Shown here: piece by piece, positions 1-6,912 of the stretch
Layout of the letters: each line of letters begins with the position of its first letter
Numbering within the stretch: the first letter of the stretch is position 1
Assembly (NCBI GenBank): GCA_028281485.1
Contig: JANQJT010000252.1
Coordinates: 1 to 11,604 of the forward strand
DNA from: Phycisphaeraceae bacterium
GTDB taxonomy: Bacteria; Planctomycetota; Phycisphaerae; Phycisphaerales; Zrk34
Reading direction: 5' to 3'
Length of the DNA stretch: 11,604 nt
Notes under the pieces: model-generated
What the model saw: the letters and a program-made list of their open reading frames with translations, nothing else
The model's database searches: none
What the model was told of the DNA's origin: nothing
Program-made: the position numbers and the translations under genes

Positions 1-380
1 CTTTTGAAGAGCTTGTAGCCGACCTGGATGACCTGTGCGCCGGCGTCGGTTTGTCGGGCGAGGGTTTGTGCGGCGATGACGCCGGGGGGGCGGGCGGTGA
101 TGGAATCGGCCAGTGCGTCGGGAGCGGGTTCGTAGCCGTGTTGTGTCGACAGATGCGTGGCGGCGACTTCGATGAGTTCGTTGAGTTCGATGCGGTTGAG
201 GCCGGGCATGGGGATGAACTTGCCGGTGGGGGGTTCGGCCTGGCCGGCGCCGGCGGCGAGGGAGAGGACGAGCGCGGCGAGGAGGGCGGTGGGCGTGTTG
301 CGCGGTTGTGTCGGCGCCGGAGGGGTTTCGATGACGGGGGGATCGGCGGGTGGGGTGTGTTCGGACTTGCCGTTTCGCAT
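1..380 (-). CDS. Possible separate secreted protein from an internal start, in frame with the ABC exporter, partial
   Basis: ATG at 380 (residue 591 of the longer frame) is preceded by GGAGGA (390-385) with 4 bases between, a much better ribosome site than most in this window. From this start the product has a Pro/Thr-rich stretch of about 30 residues. A hydrophobic run LLAALVLSLAAGAGQA then ends in a plausible signal peptidase site (GQA, then EPP), followed by a soluble-looking region that continues beyond the left edge. I do not recognise the family. It may be a distinct exported protein whose gene abuts the exporter with no intervening stop, or simply the tail of a fusion protein. The long N-terminal region before the hydrophobic core is unusual for a signal peptide. 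Confidence 0.45.
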   Translation of the reverse strand, partial: MRNGKSEHTPPADPPVIETPPAPTQPRNTPTALLAALVLSLAAGAGQAEPPTGKFIPMPGLNRIELNELIEVAATHLSTQHGYEPAPDALADSITARPPGVIAAQTLARQTDAGAQVIQVGYKLFK

Positions 381-2150
381 CGTGTCCTCCGCATCGGCAT
401 CGGGCGGGCCGGTGAACTCGATTCTACCATCGCGGAGCTGGACGACCATGTCGGCGTGTCGGATGAGGTCGGGTGTGTGTGTGATCATGAGGGTGGTCTT
501 GCCCTGCATGAACTTGCGGATGGCGGGGATGATGCGTTGCTGGCTGGCGGCGTCGATGGAGGCGGTGGCCTCGTCGAGGATGAGGATGCGGGGGTTCTTG
601 AGCATGGCGCGGGTGAGCGTGATGCGTTGCATCTCGCCGCGGCTGAGGGTTGTGCCGCCCTCGCCGACGAGCGTGTCGTAGCCGTCGGGGAGCTTGGAGA
701 TGAAGTCGTGTGCGCCGGTGTGCTTGGCGGTCTCGATGATCTGCTGCATGGAGGCGTCGGGGCGGGCGTAGCGGATGTTCTCGAAGATGGTGGTGTTGAA
801 CAGGAAGCACTCCTGGAAGGCGATGCCGATGGCGTTGCGGAGGTGCTCGAGGTCGAAGCGGTTGAGGGGTTTGCCGTCGAGGTAGACGGCGCCGGCATCG
901 GGATCGAGGAAGCGTGGGACGAGGTTGGCCAGTGTGCTCTTGCCCGCGCCGGAGGGGCCGACGATGGCGCAGACGCCGCCGGCGGGGATGGTGAGGGTGA
1001 CGTCCTTGAGGACGGGCTGGGTCTTGTCGTAGGCGAAGCGGACGCCGCGGTATTCGATCTGGCCCCGGATGGGAGAGGTGACGGCGTGTCCGACGGCGGG
1101 CTCGATGTACTGTTCGTGGTCGAGCAGCTCGAAGACGCGGTCGATGCAGGCGGTGGATCGGGTGAGCTTGGCGAAGCTGCTCATGAGCTCCTGGATGGTG
1201 GGGTAGAGCATCATGACGTAGCCGAAGAACTGGATGAACGCGCCGGGCTCCATCTTGCCGGAGCTGACCTGAAAAGCGCCGAAGCCGATGAGGGCGATGG
1301 TGCCGATGCCGACGAGCAGGTCGACGACGACCTTCTGCCAGGCGTGGTAGCGGAGGCTTTGAAGCTGGCTGTCGCGCGAGGTGTCCATGGCCTGCTGGAA
1401 CTGCTGTTTCTCGCGGCGTTCTGCGCCGAAGCCCTTGACGACTTCCATGCCGAGGAACTTCTCGAAGAGGTTGCCCTGGACGATGGCGAGCTGGTGTTGG
1501 GCGACGTGGCTGGCCTGCTTGATGGAGCGGCGGAAGTACCAAAACGTCAGCAGGTGGGCGGGCAGGACGACGGTGGCGGCGAGCGCGAGCTGCCAGTTGA
1601 TAGCGTAGATGACGGCGAAGAGGACGATGAACATCAACACAGACTGGAGGAGACTGGGCAGGGTGTCCTGGATGAACTGCTGGATGATGTAGCTGTCGTT
1701 CATGACGCGGCTGGAGACCTTGCCGGGGTTGTTGCGTCGGTAGAACTGGAGGCTGAGCTGTTGGAGGCGTTCGTAGAGTCTTTTGCGGAGTGAGAAGGAG
1801 ACGTTCTCGCCGACCTCGTTGATGCCGATCTTGAAGTTGAAGAACAGGAGGTTGCGAGCGAGGTAGACGACGAGGAAGCCGGCGAGGATGAACCAGAGCA
1901 GGACGATGCGGCCGTCGATGAGGACCTCGTCGAAGAGGACGCCGATGAGCCAGGGTGTGGAGAGGTTGACGACGGTCAGGCCGCAGAGCATGGCCATGAT
2001 GAAGGCGATCTTGCGCGTGTGTGGGGTGAGCAGTTGGCCGAGCCGCTTGAGGGAGCTGGAGGGTTCGGCGGCGTGGCGGGCGCGCGTATGGTGGGTGTCG
2101 TCCGGCTGAGATGAGCCGGGTTGTGTCCAGCGTTTGATGGAAGCCATCAT
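1..2150 (-). CDS. ABC exporter (membrane domain + ATPase) with long C-terminal extension, partial
   Basis: This is an ATP-driven exporter half-transporter of the inner membrane; its substrate cannot be told from sequence. The start is ATG at 2150 (a second ATG follows at once), with AGGA 6 bases upstream. Hydrophobic segments near residues 47-73, 82-104, 163-206, 271-293 and 301-320 form the membrane domain. The ATPase follows: Walker A GPSGAGKST (398-406, Lys404), Q-loop Gln446, signature LSRGE (502-506, where LSGGQ is usual), Walker B with Asp526-Glu527, and H-loop His558. Exporters of this type usually end near residue 580-600. Here no stop is met and the frame runs through residue 716 to the window edge, past a Pro-rich linker and a hydrophobic stretch at about 621-638. 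I checked positions 3-480 triplet by triplet and found no in-frame stop. Identification as an ABC exporter is firm; the length and the nature of the tail are not. Confidence 0.93.
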   Translation of the reverse strand, partial: MMASIKRWTQPGSSQPDDTHHTRARHAAEPSSSLKRLGQLLTPHTRKIAFIMAMLCGLTVVNLSTPWLIGVLFDEVLIDGRIVLLWFILAGFLVVYLARNLLFFNFKIGINEVGENVSFSLRKRLYERLQQLSLQFYRRNNPGKVSSRVMNDSYIIQQFIQDTLPSLLQSVLMFIVLFAVIYAINWQLALAATVVLPAHLLTFWYFRRSIKQASHVAQHQLAIVQGNLFEKFLGMEVVKGFGAERREKQQFQQAMDTSRDSQLQSLRYHAWQKVVVDLLVGIGTIALIGFGAFQVSSGKMEPGAFIQFFGYVMMLYPTIQELMSSFAKLTRSTACIDRVFELLDHEQYIEPAVGHAVTSPIRGQIEYRGVRFAYDKTQPVLKDVTLTIPAGGVCAIVGPSGAGKSTLANLVPRFLDPDAGAVYLDGKPLNRFDLEHLRNAIGIAFQECFLFNTTIFENIRYARPDASMQQIIETAKHTGAHDFISKLPDGYDTLVGEGGTTLSRGEMQRITLTRAMLKNPRILILDEATASIDAASQQRIIPAIRKFMQGKTTLMITHTPDLIRHADMVVQLRDGRIEFTGPPDADAEDTMRNGKSEHTPPADPPVIETPPAPTQPRNTPTALLAALVLSLAAGAGQAEPPTGKFIPMPGLNRIELNELIEVAATHLSTQHGYEPAPDALADSITARPPGVIAAQTLARQTDAGAQVIQVGYKLFK

Positions 2151-2385
2151 GTGCGGTCCTGCCTGGTGTCGCGTTTCATCGATGGGGCGTCCGTGCGTGT
2201 CGATGTGCGATGCGTCGTCCCCACTTGCCGACGCGTTTGGCGCGACGATTTTCCGCCCTTCTTGTCAGTTTAGACGCGGGGGGGCGATCCGATTGGCTCA
2301 AAAAGACGGATGGCTGTAGAAAAAACGGCTCGGTGAGAAGATGGGGTGACCTGATAGGGTGCGGGGAGGGTTTTTGGGGCTATTG

Positions 2386-2432
2386 GGGGCGTAATCTTGA
2401 CGGGGGTTAAGGAAATCCTTAACTTACGCCCC
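2386..2432 (+). promoter_or_regulatory. Nested inverted repeat overlapping a possible promoter of the rpmF-fab cluster
   Basis: An outer 9-base perfect inverted repeat (GGGGCGTAA at 2386-2394 with TTACGCCCC at 2424-2432) encloses an inner 8-base perfect repeat (GTTAAGGA at 2406-2413 with TCCTTAAC at 2416-2423). The right arms are contiguous; the left arms are separated by 11 bases. TTGACG at 2397-2402 and TAACTT at 2420-2425 lie 17 bases apart and could be the -35 and -10 boxes, although the -10 matches consensus at only 3 of 6 places. If so, the inner palindrome lies in the spacer and -10, a classic repressor operator position. It could instead fold as RNA. No T-run follows, so it is not a standard terminator. 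Confidence 0.5.
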
Positions 2433-2442
2433 TTGATTGCGG

Positions 2443-2464
2443 CGCCCGGGCCATGGCTCGGGCG
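2443..2464 (+). promoter_or_regulatory. GC-rich hairpin in the presumed rpmF leader
   Basis: CGCCCGGGCC (2443-2452) pairs with GGCTCGGGCG (2455-2464), ten pairs with one G-U wobble and a two-base loop. It lies 46 bases before the rpmF start and would be in the 5' leader if transcription starts near 2432. No T-run follows. Its role is unknown; mRNA stability or translation control of the cluster are options. Confidence 0.45.
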
Positions 2465-2510
2465 TTCGTTGTCGTGGATAGCAAGGCCCCCCGGCAAGAG
2501 GATTTCGACC

Positions 2511-2696
2511 ATGCAGCCCGTCAAGCGTACCAGTCCAGCGAAGCGTGATAAACGCCGCAGCCATCACGCGATCACAGCGACCCGTACGGTTGCGTGTCCC
2601 AACTGTGGGTCTCCGAAGTTGCCGCATGCGGCGTGCGATCAGTGCGGCTATGTCCGACCCGGCCTGTTCATCAAGCAGGACGCTGAGGAAGAGTGA
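2511..2696 (+). CDS. rpmF: 50S ribosomal protein bL32
   Basis: This is a 61-residue zinc-ribbon protein of the large ribosomal subunit. The basic N-terminus contains KRDKRRSHHA, the hallmark of bL32 (compare RRDKRRAHHAL in typical members). It is followed by four zinc-binding cysteines, Cys29, Cys32, Cys42 and Cys45, in the pattern CPNC and CDQCG. The start is ATG at 2511, with AGAGGA at 2497-2502 eight bases before it. An in-frame TTG at 2397 would add 38 residues with no resemblance to bL32 and would sit inside the promoter region, so it is rejected. rpmF directly before plsX is a widely conserved bacterial arrangement that links ribosome production with lipid synthesis; only 4 bases separate the two genes. 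The zinc ligands suggest the zinc-bound form rather than the cysteine-free paralogue. Confidence 0.96.
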   Translation: MQPVKRTSPAKRDKRRSHHAITATRTVACPNCGSPKLPHAACDQCGYVRPGLFIKQDAEEE

Positions 2697-2700
2697 ATCT

Positions 2701-3738
2701 ATGCGGATCGCGATCGACGTCATGGGCGGCGACAACGCCCCTGACGCCATCCTTGACGGCGCGCTCGCCGCGCTTGAGTTGCTAGGTGATGACGACCGAC
2801 TCGTCCTGGTGGGCGACGGTCGGGTCATTGCTGAAACGATCACGGAGCGCGGCCTATCGGGCGACGAGCGCATCGTGATCGAGGCGACCAGCCAGGTGAT
2901 CGGGATGGCCGAGAGCCCGGTCGATGCGATCCGAAACAAGGCAGACAGTTCGATTACGCGACTGGCGTGGCTGGGCAGCCGCAAGGCGCCGGCCGATCAG
3001 CGTGCCGACGTGATCCTCTCCGCGGGGAACACGGGCGCGTGTGTTGCGGCGGCGCAGATGTACATGCGTCGCTTGCCGAACGTGCACCGGCCGGGCATCG
3101 CCGTGACGATGCCGACGTTCTTCGGGCCGATGGTGCTGTGCGACGTGGGGGCGAACATCGTGCCCAAGCCGCACCACCTTTACCAGTACGGTTACATGGG
3201 AACCCTTTACGCCCGCGAGGTGCACGGCGTGGAGAACCCGCGCGTGGCGCTGCTGTCGATCGGTGACGAAGAGGGCAAGGGCACGTCGCTGGTGCGTGAG
3301 ACGCACAAGCTGATGAAGAACGACCCGGAGCTGAACTACGTCGGCTACTGCGAGGGGCGGGAGCTGTTTAACGGCAAGACGGACGTGCTGATCACGGAGG
3401 GGTTCACGGGGAACGTGGTGTTGAAGCTGGCCGAGGGGCTGGCGGCGGGGCTGTTCAAGACGATTGCGCACGAGATTTTCGAGATCGATCCGGAGCTGGC
3501 GATGAAGTTCGAGCCGGTGGTGAAGTCGATCTACGCCAAGCACGACTACCACGAGTTCGGCGGGGCGCCGCTTTTGGGGGCGAACGGGATCTGCCTGATC
3601 AGTCACGGCTCGAGCGAGTCGCGGACGATCACGGCGGCGATCCGCAACGCGATCAGCTACATCGAACACGGGGTGAACGACAAGATTTCTGAGCTGCTGG
3701 GTGTTGTGGAGCAGCGCATCGGCGAGGTGGCGGAATGA
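2701..3738 (+). CDS. plsX: Phosphate acyltransferase PlsX
   Basis: PlsX converts acyl-ACP and phosphate into acyl-phosphate, the acyl donor for PlsY, and so feeds new fatty acids into phosphatidic acid. It is a peripheral membrane enzyme. The 345-residue product begins with the family signature IDVMGGDNAP (residues 5-14) and carries the conserved SAGNTGA segment, a GPMVLCDVGAN segment, LLSIGDEEGKG, and GFTGNVVLK later on. The length fits the usual 330-350. ATG at 2701 is chosen because it gives the canonical N-terminus and has a GAGGAAGAG purine run just upstream; a longer in-frame start at 2545 would overlap most of rpmF. The last four bases overlap fabH (ATGA), implying translational coupling. 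Nothing unusual is seen. Confidence 0.97.
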   Translation: MRIAIDVMGGDNAPDAILDGALAALELLGDDDRLVLVGDGRVIAETITERGLSGDERIVIEATSQVIGMAESPVDAIRNKADSSITRLAWLGSRKAPADQRADVILSAGNTGACVAAAQMYMRRLPNVHRPGIAVTMPTFFGPMVLCDVGANIVPKPHHLYQYGYMGTLYAREVHGVENPRVALLSIGDEEGKGTSLVRETHKLMKNDPELNYVGYCEGRELFNGKTDVLITEGFTGNVVLKLAEGLAAGLFKTIAHEIFEIDPELAMKFEPVVKSIYAKHDYHEFGGAPLLGANGICLISHGSSESRTITAAIRNAISYIEHGVNDKISELLGVVEQRIGEVAE

Positions 3739-4733
3739 GCGTTCCTCCCGCGGGTGTTCGCATCGCCGGCACGGGCATCGACCTGCCGTCGCGTGAGCTG
3801 TCAAACGCCGATCTGGAAAAGATGGTCGAGACCGACGACGAGTGGATCGTGCAGCGCACGGGTATCCGCACGCGTCGGATCGTCGAGGAGGGCGTGCCGA
3901 ACGCGGCGCTGGGCGCCGCGGCGGTGGAGCGGGCGCTTGCCAGCGCCGGTTTGGAGCCGGGCGAGCTGGACCTGTTGATCTGTGCGACGATGACGCCGGA
4001 CATGATCTGCCCGGCGATGGCGTGTCAGATCGTTCAGCGGGTCGGCGCGATCCCGGCGGGAGCTATCGATCTGAACATTGCGTGCACGGGTTTCGTGGCG
4101 GGGATGCACTTCGCGGCGAACTGTGTGAGGTCGGGCTTCTACAAGAACGTTGCGGTGGTGGCGAGCGAGACGCTGAGCCGCATCGTGGATTACGAGGACC
4201 GGACGACGTGCATTCTGTTTGGTGACGCGGCGTCGGCGGCGATCGTGTCGGCATCGGACGATCCCGGGCGGGGCTGCCTGTTCCAGTCGCTGGGTTCCGA
4301 CGGTCAGCGTGGCGAGGCGTTGTACGTGCCGCGCACCGAGGCGGACATCCCCGAGAGCGAGAAGGAAAACTTCGCCGGGAAGTTCGACAAGCTGCAGATG
4401 AACGGTCGCGCGGTGTACAAGTTCGCGGTGGAGAAGCTGGCCGAGTGCGTCGACGAGGCGCTGCGGGTCACCGGGCGCACGGCGGACGACATCAAGATGG
4501 TCATCCCGCACCAGTCAAATATCCGCATGCTCAAGAGCTCGTGGAAGCGGCTGGGCTTCGACGAGAGCAAGATCTACATCAACATCGACCGGTTCGGCAA
4601 CACCTCGGCGGCGAGCGCGGGCATCTGCCTGCACGAGCTGACGGAGCAGAAGCTGATCGGTCCGGGCGACGAGGTGATCTTCGTCGCGCAGGGCGGCGGC
4701 CTGAGTTGGGGCGCGTCCCTTTGGAAGCTGTAA
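3735..4733 (+). CDS. fabH: 3-oxoacyl-ACP synthase III (KAS III)
   Basis: FabH starts each fatty acid by condensing an acyl-CoA primer, usually acetyl-CoA, with malonyl-ACP. The product is 332 residues. The thiolase-fold triad is complete: Cys117 in IACTGF, His259 in IPHQSN and Asn289 in FGNTSAAS. The N-terminal region DEWIVQRTGIRTRR is typical of the CoA and primer pocket. A short insertion relative to the E. coli enzyme (Cys112, His244, Asn274) falls around residues 195-215, in a segment containing YVPRTEADIPESEKE; this longer form is common outside proteobacteria. The start ATG overlaps the plsX stop. fabD follows after 34 bases. Primer preference (acetyl or branched) cannot be read from sequence by eye. 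Confidence 0.97.
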   Translation: MSVPPAGVRIAGTGIDLPSRELSNADLEKMVETDDEWIVQRTGIRTRRIVEEGVPNAALGAAAVERALASAGLEPGELDLLICATMTPDMICPAMACQIVQRVGAIPAGAIDLNIACTGFVAGMHFAANCVRSGFYKNVAVVASETLSRIVDYEDRTTCILFGDAASAAIVSASDDPGRGCLFQSLGSDGQRGEALYVPRTEADIPESEKENFAGKFDKLQMNGRAVYKFAVEKLAECVDEALRVTGRTADDIKMVIPHQSNIRMLKSSWKRLGFDESKIYINIDRFGNTSAASAGICLHELTEQKLIGPGDEVIFVAQGGGLSWGASLWKL

Positions 4734-4767
4734 GCAAGAGCGAGCCGCGCGAGCGGCAGAAAAGAAC

Positions 4768-5685
4768 ATGAGCGAATCGCTTGTCATTTTGTGTCCCGGT
4801 CAGGGCGCCCAGCACGTGGGCATGGGCAAGGGTTGGTCCGAGGCGTCGAGCGTCGCGGCCCAGACGTTTGCTGAGGCCAACGACGTGTTGGGTTTCGACC
4901 TGGCGAAGACCTGTTTCGAAGGGCCCGAGGCCGAGGTGACGCGGACGGATGTGGCGCAGGCGGCGATCTACGTGACGACGGTCGCGTGCGTGCGGGCGCT
5001 GCGGGATCGCGGTGAACTCGGTGACGACTTTGCCGCGACGGCGGGGCTGTCGCTGGGTGAGTACACGGCGTTGCACCTGGCGGGCGCGTTCGGTTTTTCC
5101 GACGGGCTGAAGCTGGTGTGGCAGCGTGGTCAGTTCATGCAGGCCGCGGCCGAATCGGCGGGCGGCAGCATGGTGGCGGTGACCGGTGCGGTGACCGACC
5201 AGGCCGTGCAGAAGGTGTGTGACGGGGCGCGCGGCGACGACGTGCTGGTGCCGGCGAACTACAACAGCCCGATGCAGGTGGTCATCAGCGGCAGCGCCGG
5301 CGCGTGCGAGCGCAGCGTGGCGCTGATCGAGGCCGAGGGATTGAAGGCGACGCCGTTGACGGTGGCGGGCGCGTTTCACTCGCCCTTGATGCGGGACGCG
5401 GCCGATCGGATGAGCGATGCGTTGGACGCCGTGTCGTGGAGCGAGCCGACGACGACCGTGATGAGCAACGTGACGGGCGAGCCGCACGATAAGGACATCG
5501 GATCGATCAAGTCGTTGCTGGTTCGCCAGATCACCGAGTCGGTGCGCTGGAGCCAGAACTGTCAGTGGCTGAGCGCGAACGTGCCGGGTCGCTATGTCGA
5601 GCCGGCGCCGGGCAAGGTGTTGACGGGGCTGATGCGACGGATCGACAAGAAGACGAAGGTGGAAAACCACGCCGAGCCGAAATGA
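4768..5685 (+). CDS. fabD: Malonyl-CoA:ACP transacylase
   Basis: FabD moves malonyl groups from CoA to the ACP phosphopantetheine, supplying the extender unit for FabH and FabF. The 305-residue product has the N-terminal PGQGAQ (10-15), the nucleophile Ser95 in GLSLGEY and His204 in GAFHSPLM, matching Ser92 and His201 of the 309-residue E. coli protein. YNSPMQVVISG and the C-terminal EPAPGKVLTGLM are also family-typical. The ribosome site is weak (only a purine-rich AGAAAAGA before the ATG), so translation may depend on coupling from fabH. fabG starts 9 bases after the stop. Confidence 0.97.
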   Translation: MSESLVILCPGQGAQHVGMGKGWSEASSVAAQTFAEANDVLGFDLAKTCFEGPEAEVTRTDVAQAAIYVTTVACVRALRDRGELGDDFAATAGLSLGEYTALHLAGAFGFSDGLKLVWQRGQFMQAAAESAGGSMVAVTGAVTDQAVQKVCDGARGDDVLVPANYNSPMQVVISGSAGACERSVALIEAEGLKATPLTVAGAFHSPLMRDAADRMSDALDAVSWSEPTTTVMSNVTGEPHDKDIGSIKSLLVRQITESVRWSQNCQWLSANVPGRYVEPAPGKVLTGLMRRIDKKTKVENHAEPK

Positions 5686-5694
5686 GAGCAAGCG

Positions 5695-6444
5695 ATGAGC
5701 GACAAGACTGAACAACGCGTGGCGGTGGTGACGGGTGCGAGCCGAGGGCTTGGCGAGGCGATCGCCTTGGAACTGGCGGCGCAGGGCCGGCACGTGGTGC
5801 TGGTGGCGCGCAGCGCCGACAGGCTGGAAGCCGTGAAGTCCGCGATCGAATCCACCGGCGGCAGCGCCTCGGTGAAGACCTGCGACGTGTCGGACTCGTC
5901 TTCGATCGAGGCGATGATCGGCGCCGTGTTCACCGAGCACGGCCGGCTGGACATCCTGGTCAACAACGCGGGCATCACGCGCGATACGCTGGTGCTGCGG
6001 ATGAGCGACGAGCAGTTCGACGAGGTGATCAACGTGAACCTGAAGTCGGCGTTCGTGGCGTGCCGGGCGGCGGCCAAGCCGATGATGAAGGGCAAGTGGG
6101 GCAGGATCATCAACATCGGCTCGGTGGCGGGCCTGGTGGGCAACCCCGGTCAGGTGAACTACGCGGCGAGCAAGTCGGCGCTTTTGGGGATGACCAAGTC
6201 GCTGGCCAAGGAGCTGGGGGGCAAGGGGATCACGGCCAACGTGGTCGCGCCGGGCTTCATCGAGACGGAGATGACGGACGTGCTGCCGGACGCGATCAAG
6301 GAGGGGGTGAAGACGATGACGCCGCTGAAGCGGATGGGCGTGGCCCAGGAGATCGCGTCTGCGGTGGCGTATTTTGCCTCAGAAGGGGCTTCTTACACGA
6401 CAGGACAGGTGCTCGCCGTGGACGGCGGGATGACGATGACCTAA
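5695..6444 (+). CDS. fabG: 3-oxoacyl-ACP reductase
   Basis: FabG carries out the first, NADPH-dependent reduction of each elongation cycle. It is a 249-residue short-chain dehydrogenase. The cofactor loop is TGASRGLG (13-20), the structural NNAG is at 90-93, and the catalytic residues are Ser143, Tyr156 and Lys160 (INIGSVAG and YAASK). The C-terminus LAVDGGMTMT is typical of FabG rather than of other SDR enzymes. The ATG at 5695 has GAGAG upstream, next to the fabD stop. The gene ends the tightly packed part of the cluster; a 114-base gap holding a promoter precedes acpP. Confidence 0.96.
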   Translation: MSDKTEQRVAVVTGASRGLGEAIALELAAQGRHVVLVARSADRLEAVKSAIESTGGSASVKTCDVSDSSSIEAMIGAVFTEHGRLDILVNNAGITRDTLVLRMSDEQFDEVINVNLKSAFVACRAAAKPMMKGKWGRIINIGSVAGLVGNPGQVNYAASKSALLGMTKSLAKELGGKGITANVVAPGFIETEMTDVLPDAIKEGVKTMTPLKRMGVAQEIASAVAYFASEGASYTTGQVLAVDGGMTMT

Positions 6445-6469
6445 CGCTAAACGCTTAGTGCCGAGCGGC

Positions 6470-6498
6470 TTGGCAGTCGCGGCGGCTAAGGATATTAT
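6470..6498 (+). promoter_or_regulatory. Sigma-70-type promoter for acpP
   Basis: TTGGCA at 6470-6475 and TATTAT at 6493-6498 are separated by exactly 17 bases, each one base off consensus. Transcription would begin near 6505, about 55 bases before the acpP ATG. This is the best promoter match in the window. It would let acyl carrier protein be made in excess over the upstream enzymes. Confidence 0.65.
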
Positions 6499-6558
6499 TG
6501 CCCGCAACGCGGCTTACGCACCCCCGCAGCGGCAGTGCAAATTAGGAGAGCCACAGAC

Positions 6559-6810
6559 ATGGAACGTGCAGACATTGAATCCAAGGTGATCGATATCGTC
6601 GCCGAGCAGATGGGCGTGGATAAGGGCGAGATCAACAGCGATACGCACTTCATCAACGATCTGAACGCCGACTCGCTGGATACCGTCGAGCTGGTCATGG
6701 AGTTTGAAGACGAGTTTGAGACCTCGATTCCCGACGAGGAAGCCGAGAAGATCCAGACCGTGGGGCAGGCGATTGACTACATCGTCGCTCATATCGATAA
6801 GGCCGACTGA
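6559..6810 (+). CDS. acpP: Acyl carrier protein
   Basis: ACP carries growing acyl chains on a phosphopantetheine arm. The 83-residue acidic protein has the modification site Ser39 in NADSLDTVELVM, where ACP synthase attaches the arm, followed by the recognition helix and the usual FEDEFETSIPDEEAEKI segment. The start is ATG at 6559 with AGGAGA at 6544-6549, nine bases before. A good sigma-70 promoter lies upstream and a hairpin-rich gap lies downstream, consistent with a highly expressed message of its own. It sits between fabG and fabF, the usual place. Confidence 0.98.
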   Translation: MERADIESKVIDIVAEQMGVDKGEINSDTHFINDLNADSLDTVELVMEFEDEFETSIPDEEAEKIQTVGQAIDYIVAHIDKAD

Positions 6811-6839
6811 GCACCGGTCGGTTCGGTCCGCCGCGCGCG

Positions 6840-6891
6840 GGCCTGATCCGAGGCCAAGCGGGCGTCGCGTCAGCGGCCGTCTGCTGCGCCC
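6840..6891 (+). other. Tandem hairpins in the acpP-fabF gap
   Basis: Two possible RNA stems fill the 102-base gap. GGCCT (6840-6844) pairs with AGGCC (6851-6855). GGGCG (6860-6864) pairs with CGCCC (6887-6891), with CAGC (6871-6874) pairing GCTG (6883-6886) inside. No T-run follows, so full termination is unlikely. Such structures could protect the 3' end of a processed acpP message. Confidence 0.35.
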
Positions 6892-6912
6892 GGTTTGACA
6901 GGATTTGCATTC

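Larger units (their letters stand above)
2151..2510. promoter_or_regulatory. Divergent intergenic control region between ABC exporter and rpmF
   Basis: These 360 bases hold no convincing gene. The right-hand part carries a possible promoter with a nested inverted repeat (2386-2432) and a GC-rich hairpin (2443-2464), both described separately. The left part serves the minus-strand ABC gene; I see TTGAGC and TAAACT on the minus strand but about 23 bases apart, too far for a standard sigma-70 promoter. Several short frames here lack ribosome sites and good composition. Confidence 0.6.

Noticed and set aside
424..1542. A 372-codon minus-strand frame
   Set aside because: It is out of phase with the exporter and gives an Arg/His/Pro-rich shadow product.
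51..1793. A 580-codon open frame on the plus strand
   Set aside because: It is the codon-aligned antisense of the ABC exporter, made open by high GC. Its product is a Gly/Glu/Asp/Ala-rich string with no domain, while the minus strand gives a complete exporter.
2147..2179. Ten-codon upstream frame on the minus strand overlapping the ABC start (ATGA)
   Set aside because: It has no ribosome site, and a frame this short is expected by chance.
2545..2700. N-terminal extension of plsX from 2545
   Set aside because: It would overlap most of rpmF; the canonical PlsX N-terminus begins at ATG 2701.
2854..3804. Long minus-strand frame across plsX
   Set aside because: It is an Arg/His-rich antisense shadow; plsX on the plus strand is unmistakable. 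The same holds for the long minus-strand frames over fabH, fabD, fabF and the PEP-CTERM gene.
6460..6474. Six-pair hairpin after fabG as a terminator
   Set aside because: It needs a G-U pair, has a three-base loop and no T-run, and overlaps the better-supported acpP -35 box.
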